A DNA stretch of 64,000 bases from Spirochaeta sp. UBA5339 (GTDB taxonomy: Bacteria; Spirochaetota; Spirochaetia; DSM-2461): contig DHQL01000027.1 in NCBI GenBank assembly GCA_002408085.1, positions 134,488 through 198,487 of the forward strand, written 5' to 3'. Under the pieces are notes generated by a model that was not told the DNA's origin, searched no databases, and was given only the letters and a program-made list of their open reading frames with translations. Below, one piece after another: positions 32,683 through 39,220 of this stretch. A program made the translations under genes and the position numbers. The stretch's first letter is position 1, and each line of letters starts with the position of its first letter.

Positions 32683-33978
32683 ATGAGAAAAGTTTACAGC
32701 AAAATCGATTCAATCGTCGGAAACGTAATTACCGTTAAAGCCGACGGAGCAAAGTACGGAGACCTGGCTGAAATATCCACTTCCTTCGGGGACTCTCTGG
32801 CAGAGGTTATCAAACTGGATGACGACAATGTGTCTCTCCAGGTATTTGCCGGGGGCCGCGGTATTTCAACAGGTGACGAAGTCCGCTTTCTGGGACACCC
32901 CATGATGGTTTCCTTCTCGGACAACCTGATGGGACGGATCTTCAACGGTTCCGGTGAACCCAGAGACAACGGACCCACCCTGAATGAGAACCTGATCACC
33001 ATCGGTGGTCCCTCATTCAACCCCGCAAACAGAATTATTCCCAAGAACATGATCAGAACCGGTATCCCCATGATCGACCTGTTCAACACTCTTGTGGAAT
33101 CCCAGAAGCTTCCGATCTTCTCCGCTTCAGGAGAGCCCTACAACGAACTGCTGGCGCGGATCGCGATGCAGGCGGAAGTAGATATGATTATCCTCGGGGG
33201 AATGGGTCTGAAGTACGACGACTACCTCTTCTTCCGTGACACACTGGAAGAGGGCGGCGCCCTGAGCCGTACAACCATGTTTATCCACACCGCTGCAGAC
33301 CCCGTGGTAGAGTGTCTTATGGTTCCCGATATCTCCCTGGCTGTGGCTGAGAAGTTCGCCCTCCAGGGTAAGAAGGTTCTTGTTCTTCTGACAGACATGA
33401 CCAACTTTGCCGACGCCATGAAAGAGATCGCCATTACTCAGGAACAGGTACCCTCAAACAGAGGTTACCCGGGAGATCTCTACTCTCAGCTGGCTTCCCG
33501 CTACGAGAAGGCCGTTGATATCGCCGGTTCCGGTTCCATCACCATCCTTGGTGTTACAACAATGCCCGGTGACGATGTAACCCACCCGGTTCCCGACAAC
33601 ACCGGATATATCACTGAGGGGCAGTACTACCTGAAGAACGGAAGAATCGAGCCCTTCGGTTCACTCTCCCGTCTGAAACAGCAGGTTAACGACCGGACCC
33701 GTGACGACCACAGAGCCCTGATGGACGGTATGATCAAACTCTACGCCGCCTACAAGGACTCTCTGGAGAAACAGTCCATGGGATTCAATATGTCCGACTG
33801 GGATACAAAGCTTCTGAAATACGGAGCCCGGTTCGAGGCGGAGATGATGGACCTTTCCGTAAACACACCTCTGGAAAAGGCCCTGGATAACGGATGGTCT
33901 ATTCTGGCAGAGTGCTTCAACCGGGAGGAAACCGGTCTGAAGACATCTCTGATCGACCAGTTCTGGCCCAAGGGATGA
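32683..33978 (+). CDS. V-type ATPase subunit B
   Basis: Subunit B is the non-catalytic partner in the A3B3 head. The 431-residue protein lacks a Walker A motif; the matching site reads SASGEPYNELLARI. It has MGRIFNGSGEPRDNGP, RTGIPMIDLFNTL, ALQGKKVLVLLTDMTNFADAMKEIA, VPSNRGYPGDLYSQLASRYEKA and DDVTHPVPDNTGYITEGQ, all typical of the family. It starts 8 nt after A ends. Confidence 0.97.
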   Translation: MRKVYSKIDSIVGNVITVKADGAKYGDLAEISTSFGDSLAEVIKLDDDNVSLQVFAGGRGISTGDEVRFLGHPMMVSFSDNLMGRIFNGSGEPRDNGPTLNENLITIGGPSFNPANRIIPKNMIRTGIPMIDLFNTLVESQKLPIFSASGEPYNELLARIAMQAEVDMIILGGMGLKYDDYLFFRDTLEEGGALSRTTMFIHTAADPVVECLMVPDISLAVAEKFALQGKKVLVLLTDMTNFADAMKEIAITQEQVPSNRGYPGDLYSQLASRYEKAVDIAGSGSITILGVTTMPGDDVTHPVPDNTGYITEGQYYLKNGRIEPFGSLSRLKQQVNDRTRDDHRALMDGMIKLYAAYKDSLEKQSMGFNMSDWDTKLLKYGARFEAEMMDLSVNTPLEKALDNGWSILAECFNREETGLKTSLIDQFWPKG

Positions 33979-33981
33979 TGC

Positions 33982-34581
33982 ATGGCTAAGATTAAACTGA
34001 CAAAGAATGAGCAGAAGAAGCAGAAAGACGAGCTGAAGATGTACACCCGTTATCTGCCGACCCTTATTCTTAAGAAACAGCAGCTGCAGATTGAGATCCG
34101 TAATGTGGAGATCAGGGAAGCTGAGGTTCGTCAGAAACAGGAAGCTTTGAACGATGAGTTCCGCAAGTGGATCGGTGTCTTCGGTGAAGATGTCGGTCTC
34201 GACGGATCTCTGATCAGAGTGAAATATATTAAAACCGGTACCGGAAATATTGCGGGTGTGGAAATACCCGTATTTGAAGGCGCCGAGTTTGAACCTGTTT
34301 CCTACGACCTTTTCCAGATGCCCCTGTGGGTGGACAAGGCAGTTGAGAAGGTAAAACAGATTATTCTTCTGGATCTTGAGTTTGAAGTGCTGGAAGAGCA
34401 GATCAAGCGTCTGGCCAGAGAGCTCAGAACCACGACCCAGAGGGTTAACCTTTTTGAGAAGGTTAAGATCCCCGAGGCCAAGGAGAATATCAAGAAGATA
34501 GGTGTTTACCTGGGAGACCAGCAGACCGCTGCGGTTGTCCGGGGTAAAATGTCCAAGAAGAAAATGGTAAAGGCAGGCTGA
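33982..34581 (+). CDS. V-type ATPase subunit D
   Basis: Subunit D is the long coiled-coil central shaft that rotates inside the head. The 199-residue protein opens with KIKLTKNEQKKQKDELKMYTRYLPTLILKKQQLQIEI, a long amphipathic helix, and closes with LARELRTTTQRVNLFEKVKIPEAKENIKKI, the family's second shaft helix. The start is 3 nt after the B stop. No gene for the small F subunit that usually partners D is found in the window. Confidence 0.95.
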   Translation: MAKIKLTKNEQKKQKDELKMYTRYLPTLILKKQQLQIEIRNVEIREAEVRQKQEALNDEFRKWIGVFGEDVGLDGSLIRVKYIKTGTGNIAGVEIPVFEGAEFEPVSYDLFQMPLWVDKAVEKVKQIILLDLEFEVLEEQIKRLARELRTTTQRVNLFEKVKIPEAKENIKKIGVYLGDQQTAAVVRGKMSKKKMVKAG

Positions 34582-34582
34582 T

Positions 34583-36409
34583 ATGATTGTAAAAATGAAA
34601 AAGGCCTCTTTTATCTTTCTGGATTCTGAAAAGGACGGGGCCCTGGAAAAGATACGTGAGGCAGGTGTTGTTCATCTGGAGCAGGATTTTACCGGTTCCA
34701 GCGACACCCTCACTTCCCTGACTGCAGCCTGTGACAGGCTGGAAAAGGCTCACGCCGCCCTGGATGCCAAGGTAAAGGCCGATGAGGTTAAGTACTCAGC
34801 AGAAGCTGCCGAGAGCCTTGCCGATTCGATACTTGGAAAGCTTGAGGCCCTTAAAGAGGCTGAAGAGAGAAGACACGCCATTGCTTCGGATCTGGTGAAG
34901 TGGGAGCCCTGGGGGGATTTTGATCCCTCGGAGATCTCCATCCTGAGGAGCAGGGGAGTGGATCTCCGGTTCTATGAAATGAGCAGGGCCGACTGGGCCG
35001 GGCTCTCCTCTGATTACAGAACCTTTGAGGTTTCCGCCTCCAAGGCTGCGGTATATGGAATCGTGGCGGCAACCGGTGAGGAGGATTTTCCCGAAGCCGA
35101 AGCTGTTCAGCTTCCTGAATTCGGAATTACCGAGCTCCAGAAGCAGGATCAGATAGAAGAGAAGAAAATTGCAGATATTGAGGCGGAACTGGTTAAGCTC
35201 TCCCCTCAGAAGGGTCTTCTTGAGAAAAGACTGGCCGTTCTGACACAGGATGTGGAGTATGAAAGCCTCCGTTCCGGTCTCGGAAACGAGGACCTGCTGG
35301 TCTACTTCAACGGTTTTCTGCCGGTACGTGAGGCGGAGAAGGTAAAGGCACTGGCTGCGGAAAACGGCTGGGCTCTGATCCTGAGCGATCCCACCGAAGA
35401 GGATGTTGTTCCCTCCCTGGTGGAGAACAACAAGGTTGTGGGGCTTATCAAGCCACTCTTTAATATCCTGGAAGTCCTTCCCGGCTACAGGGAAATGGAT
35501 ATCAGTCTCGACTTTCTGATCTCCTTTACCCTCTTCTTTGCCATGCTGGTGGGAGATGCCGGATACGGAACCCTCTTTCTGCTGATCACTCTTATCGTGA
35601 GAATCAAGGCGAAAAAGGGCGGTCCCGGCTACAACCTGATGTTCCTTTTGAGTTCGGCGGCCATCGTCTGGGGTGTGCTGACGGGCAACTGGTTCGGTTC
35701 GGTGGCTCTGGGCAGCTGGGCACCCCTTAAGGGTCTGGTTCTGCCGCAGATCGCGGCTTTCCCGGAGCTCTTTGACGGTGTGGGCGACAGCAGCGACAAC
35801 ATCAAGTTTATGTGTTTCGTTATCGGTACTGTTCAGCTCTGTATCGCGCGTCTGAAGAACTTCTTCTTCAAACTGCCCTCACTGGCGGCCTTCGAGCAGC
35901 TGGGTTGGCTGACCATGCTCACCGGGATCTATCACATCGTGCTCTTCCTGGTTCTGGGTATGGGACCCATTCCCGACTATGCTCTGAAGCTGATCGGCGG
36001 CGGTCTGATCGTTGTTATCGTCTTCAGCAAGCAGGAGAAGGGTGTGAACTTCTTCAAGGGCGTTCTTCGTGGACTCAACCCGATAGGGCTCTTTACCCTG
36101 TTCCTTGACTCCATCGGTCTTCTGTCGGATATTATCTCCTACATCAGACTCTTTGCGGTGGGACTGGCGGCTCTGGCCATCGCGGTCAGCTTCAACGCCA
36201 TGGCAGCGCCCCTGATGGTATCGGGATCGATCTTTGCCATGGTCGGCGGAGCCCTGATTCTGCTGCTGGGACATGCTCTGAACATTGTAATGGGAGCTCT
36301 TTCACTGATTGTACACGGTGTAAGGCTCAATATGCTTGAATATTCGGGTCACCTCGATATGGAGTGGTCCGGTTTCAAATACAAACCCTTCAAGGCTGAA
36401 CAGCCCTGA
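34583..36409 (+). CDS. V-type ATPase subunit I (membrane stator, a-subunit)
   Basis: Subunit I (Vo a) forms the ion half-channels next to the rotor ring. The 608-residue protein has a long cytoplasmic N-terminal half with coiled-coil segments (up to about 300), then six to eight membrane helices. Typical stretches are FTLFFAMLVGDAGYGTLFLL near 313-332, TGNWFGSVALG near 370-380, DIISYIRLFAVGLAALAIAVSFNAMA near 516-541 with the essential Arg in helix 7, and a HALNIVMGALSLIVHGVRLNMLEYSGHL ending near 563-590. It follows D by 1 nt. The gap to K is 123 nt. Confidence 0.96.
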   Translation: MIVKMKKASFIFLDSEKDGALEKIREAGVVHLEQDFTGSSDTLTSLTAACDRLEKAHAALDAKVKADEVKYSAEAAESLADSILGKLEALKEAEERRHAIASDLVKWEPWGDFDPSEISILRSRGVDLRFYEMSRADWAGLSSDYRTFEVSASKAAVYGIVAATGEEDFPEAEAVQLPEFGITELQKQDQIEEKKIADIEAELVKLSPQKGLLEKRLAVLTQDVEYESLRSGLGNEDLLVYFNGFLPVREAEKVKALAAENGWALILSDPTEEDVVPSLVENNKVVGLIKPLFNILEVLPGYREMDISLDFLISFTLFFAMLVGDAGYGTLFLLITLIVRIKAKKGGPGYNLMFLLSSAAIVWGVLTGNWFGSVALGSWAPLKGLVLPQIAAFPELFDGVGDSSDNIKFMCFVIGTVQLCIARLKNFFFKLPSLAAFEQLGWLTMLTGIYHIVLFLVLGMGPIPDYALKLIGGGLIVVIVFSKQEKGVNFFKGVLRGLNPIGLFTLFLDSIGLLSDIISYIRLFAVGLAALAIAVSFNAMAAPLMVSGSIFAMVGGALILLLGHALNIVMGALSLIVHGVRLNMLEYSGHLDMEWSGFKYKPFKAEQP

Positions 36410-36460
36410 TAAGGTTTCCTTCCGGACCTTCCATCGGGAGGGGCCGGGAAAAATAAAAAT

Positions 36461-36474
36461 GACCCTGATGGGTC
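36461..36474 (+). other. Small hairpin in the V-ATPase I-K gap
   Basis: GACCC-TGAT-GGGTC forms a perfect 5-bp stem 59 nt upstream of the K start. A second weak stem (ACCGT/ACGGT, near 36490-36507) follows. The 123-nt gap is the longest inside the V-ATPase operon; such structures may affect mRNA processing or translation of K, which is needed in excess. Confidence 0.4.
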
Positions 36475-36532
36475 TATTAAACTGAAAAAACCGTAACCGC
36501 AGACGGTTCGGCAAATAATGAGGAGAATTGGT

Positions 36533-36955
36533 ATGGATATTGGATTAATGGGATTTGCTGCTGCATTGGGACTGGCTGGATTTGGATCTGCCTTCGGAGC
36601 TGGATTTGCAGGACAGGCTGCTATCGGTGCATGGAAAAAGTGTTTTGCTTCCAACAAGCCCGCACCCTTCCTTCTGGTTGCGTTTGTTGGTGCTCCTCTG
36701 ACACAGACTATTTACGGATTCATTCTGATGAACCAGATGCTGGCTTCCAGTGCCGAGGGATATAAGCTTCTCGGTATGGGAATCTTCGGTGGTCTGGCCA
36801 TGGGTGCTTCCGCCTTTGCTCAGGGAAAAGCCGGTGCCGGTGCTGCCGACGCCATGGGTGAAACCGGAAAAGGTTTTGTAAACTACCTGATGGTTCTCGG
36901 GGTTATTGAAACTGTAGCCCTCTTTGCCATGGTATTCCTGATGGGCGCCCTCTAA
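36533..36955 (+). CDS. V-type ATPase subunit K (rotor ring proteolipid), Na+-type residues
   Basis: Subunit K forms the membrane rotor ring. The 140-residue protein has four hydrophobic helices in two hairpins. The ion site matches Enterococcus hirae NtpK: Thr57, Gln58 and Tyr61 in PLTQTIYGF (like T64, Q65, Y68), Gln97 in FAQGKAG (like Q110), and the essential Glu126 in VIETVALF (like E139); the Gln97-Glu126 spacing of 29 equals that in NtpK. This suggests Na+ coupling. I chose ATG 36533 over 36518, since AGGAG (36521-36525) lies 7 nt before it. A strong terminator follows. Confidence 0.95.
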   Translation: MDIGLMGFAAALGLAGFGSAFGAGFAGQAAIGAWKKCFASNKPAPFLLVAFVGAPLTQTIYGFILMNQMLASSAEGYKLLGMGIFGGLAMGASAFAQGKAGAGAADAMGETGKGFVNYLMVLGVIETVALFAMVFLMGAL

Positions 36956-36975
36956 TACTCGTCTTTTATATATTC

Positions 36976-37013
36976 AAAGCCCCCCGCTGCCGACGGCCCC
37001 GGGGGGCTTTTTG
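36976..37013 (+). terminator. Rho-independent terminator of the V-ATPase operon
   Basis: AAAGCCCCCC (36976-36985) pairs perfectly with GGGGGGCTTT (37001-37010), followed by further T residues. The stem is GC-rich and stands 20 nt after the K stop. Flanking TTC and GAA could extend it with a small bulge. Confidence 0.9.
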
Positions 37014-37096
37014 AATTCAGAACAGTCAAAATACTTTTCGTCTTTGCCTCCTATCCTCTATAATGGGGATGAGAAATCATGTTTTGCGGAGGCTTT

Positions 37097-38158
37097 ATGT
37101 CATTATCCAGAAAGGTTCAGGTCGGTTCAGTACCCGTGGGAGGAGATGCTCCGGTGAGCATTCAGACCATGTGGGACAGGCAGGTTGACCGTGTGGACCA
37201 GGATCTGGTTTCAGCGGTAAACAATCTTCATGCCAAGGGCTGTGATATCATCCGCTTTGCCCTTCCCAATATCAGGGCCGTCGATACACTGGCCCCTCTT
37301 CTGAACTCTACTCCCATGCCCCTGGTCGGGGATATTCACTTTGACTATAAAATTGCCCTTAAGGCTATTGAGGCGGGGTTTCACAAGATACGGATCAATC
37401 CGGGGAATATCGGAGAGTCCTGGAAGGTGGAGGAGATAATCACCGCCGCTGCCCACAAGGGTACTGTAATCCGGATCGGCGCCAACGAGGGTTCCCTTGC
37501 GGACAGCGACCACAGCAGTCCCGAGTCAAGAAGCACCGCTCTTATCGAGGCGGCAGAGCGGAATCTGGAACTCTTTGAGAAGAAAGGGTTTAAGGATATT
37601 GTTGTTTCCCTTAAATCGTCCGATATAGAAGTAACATACCTGTCCAATAAAGAGTTCAGGAAACGTCACGACTATCCCCTTCATCTGGGGATTACCGAGG
37701 CGGGCCCCCTGATTCCGGCGATTGTGAAGTCCACAATCGGTCTGTCGGACCTTCTGAGAGAGGGAATCGGAGAGACTATCAGGATTTCCATATCCGACAG
37801 CCCCGAATACGAGGTCCTGACGGCAAAGGAGCTGCTCTTCAATCTGAAGCTCCGCAGCGGAGGGATCAGGATTATCGGATGTCCCAAGTGCGGACGGACC
37901 CAGTTTGATACCCACGGCTTCCTTGAGTCGGTCCGGGAGGAGCTGAACACCCTCCCTGTGGATCTGACGGTTGCGGTTATGGGCTGTTCTGTTAACGGTC
38001 CCGGTGAGGCGAAGCATGCTGACCTGGGTATTACGGGCAACGGAAAGCAGGTTCTCCTGTTCAGACGGGGAGAAATTATACGGAGGGAAGACATTTGTTC
38101 TGCAAAAGAAGCGTTTTTGGAAGAGTTGGATCAGCTGCGGCGGGAATTTTCCTCCTGA
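37097..38158 (+). CDS. ispG: 4-hydroxy-3-methylbut-2-en-1-yl diphosphate synthase (GcpE)
   Basis: IspG is the iron-sulphur enzyme of the sixth step of the MEP isoprenoid pathway. The protein is 353 residues from ATG 37097 and opens SRKVQVGSVPVGGDAPVSIQTM. It has PLVGDIHFDYKIALKAIEAG, RINPGNIG and the 4Fe-4S cysteines in IIGCPKCGRTQFD and AVMGCSVNGPGEAKHADLGITG. An upstream in-frame ATG (37079) adds an atypical six residues; GGAGG (37088-37092) supports 37097, though spacing is short. The next gene starts 64 nt before its stop. Confidence 0.95.
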   Translation: MSLSRKVQVGSVPVGGDAPVSIQTMWDRQVDRVDQDLVSAVNNLHAKGCDIIRFALPNIRAVDTLAPLLNSTPMPLVGDIHFDYKIALKAIEAGFHKIRINPGNIGESWKVEEIITAAAHKGTVIRIGANEGSLADSDHSSPESRSTALIEAAERNLELFEKKGFKDIVVSLKSSDIEVTYLSNKEFRKRHDYPLHLGITEAGPLIPAIVKSTIGLSDLLREGIGETIRISISDSPEYEVLTAKELLFNLKLRSGGIRIIGCPKCGRTQFDTHGFLESVREELNTLPVDLTVAVMGCSVNGPGEAKHADLGITGNGKQVLLFRRGEIIRREDICSAKEAFLEELDQLRREFSS

Positions 38159-39201
38159 TAACCTCCCTTGCCGGGGCACAGACCGCAGAAAGCCTCCCCG
38201 GCTGGGTTCTCTTTGAAAAGGGCAGGGCCCTTTATGAGCAGGGAGATCCCGGAGGTGCCCTTGAGATGTTCAATCTCTCCGCCGGAGACGGTGTGCTGAC
38301 ACCCGAGGCAAAGTACTGGATCGGAAAGGTCTATCAGGCTGAGGGAGACTATCTTCTGGCGGAGCAGCGCTATGAGGAGGCTCTGGAGGATGCCCGGTTC
38401 CTCTATGTTCCCGGCACCCGCTGGGATATCTATTACAGTCTCTCAGAGATCTATCTGAACAGGAGGGAGTTTGACCGCTACGAGCAGACTCTTCTCTCCG
38501 TTTTTGACAATGAAATGCAGCGGAACAGCGATATTATCCGCCGGGAACACAGCTATGTACAGGTCCTCAAAACCGACGGTCTGGACAAGCTCCTTCTGCT
38601 CTACAGGCTGAAGCTGAGCTACTCCCTTGAGGCTGCCTCCCGGCTGGGGCGCCTCTACAACTCATCGGAACTCTGGAAGAGCTCTCTTATTAAAAACCTC
38701 TATGTCATGCTGACTGTCTTTTCCGCGGGAATAGAGGAACTGATCACCATATATCCCGACTTCTCCTTTCCTGTAACCATGGATGAGGTCTGGGAGAGTG
38801 ATCCGGAATTTCTCATGGATACCTATGAGGACTACTGCCTCCGGGCGGGGGAAGAGTTTCACTTCTCCCGGGACCTGAGAACCTTTGAAGCTCTGGACCT
38901 TGAAGGGGACCGGCAGAGAGCGGAGAGTATCATCAAAAAACGCTTTGACTCCTTTTCAATTACCCCCTCAACCTATACACTGTTAAAGATTGAATCCGGG
39001 GACAGGGGTTTTCTTGAAATGGACAGCCTCTACAGTTCCCTGTTCTTTCTGGGGGAAGCTCTATACAGGGAAGGGAGCAGCGACTCTGCTCTGCAGATGT
39101 GGTCGCTTCTTGGTATGAGCAGTATCGATACAAACTGGAAGAAGCTAGCCTTTGGTAAAATATCCGATCCCGAAATGGAGACCCCTTTCTTAAAGTACTG
39201 A
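38095..39201 (+). CDS. Exported TPR-like protein
   Basis: A 368-residue protein with a signal peptide (FGRVGSAAAGIFLLITSLAGAQ). The N-terminal half resembles tetratricopeptide repeats (WVLFEKGRALYEQGDPGGALEMFNLS, AKYWIGKVYQAEGDYLLAEQRYEEAL, WDIYYSLSEIYLNRREFDRYEQTL). A hydrophobic segment near 200-216 (LIKNLYVMLTVFSAGIEEL) follows, and the C terminus has another repeat-like stretch. The start is TTG at 38095, 64 nt inside ispG in another frame, with GGAGG 8 nt upstream. It probably acts as a periplasmic scaffold. I do not recognise the family. Confidence 0.75.
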   Translation: MFCKRSVFGRVGSAAAGIFLLITSLAGAQTAESLPGWVLFEKGRALYEQGDPGGALEMFNLSAGDGVLTPEAKYWIGKVYQAEGDYLLAEQRYEEALEDARFLYVPGTRWDIYYSLSEIYLNRREFDRYEQTLLSVFDNEMQRNSDIIRREHSYVQVLKTDGLDKLLLLYRLKLSYSLEAASRLGRLYNSSELWKSSLIKNLYVMLTVFSAGIEELITIYPDFSFPVTMDEVWESDPEFLMDTYEDYCLRAGEEFHFSRDLRTFEALDLEGDRQRAESIIKKRFDSFSITPSTYTLLKIESGDRGFLEMDSLYSSLFFLGEALYREGSSDSALQMWSLLGMSSIDTNWKKLAFGKISDPEMETPFLKY

Positions 39202-39220
39202 ACAGGAGTATAGTACCTGA

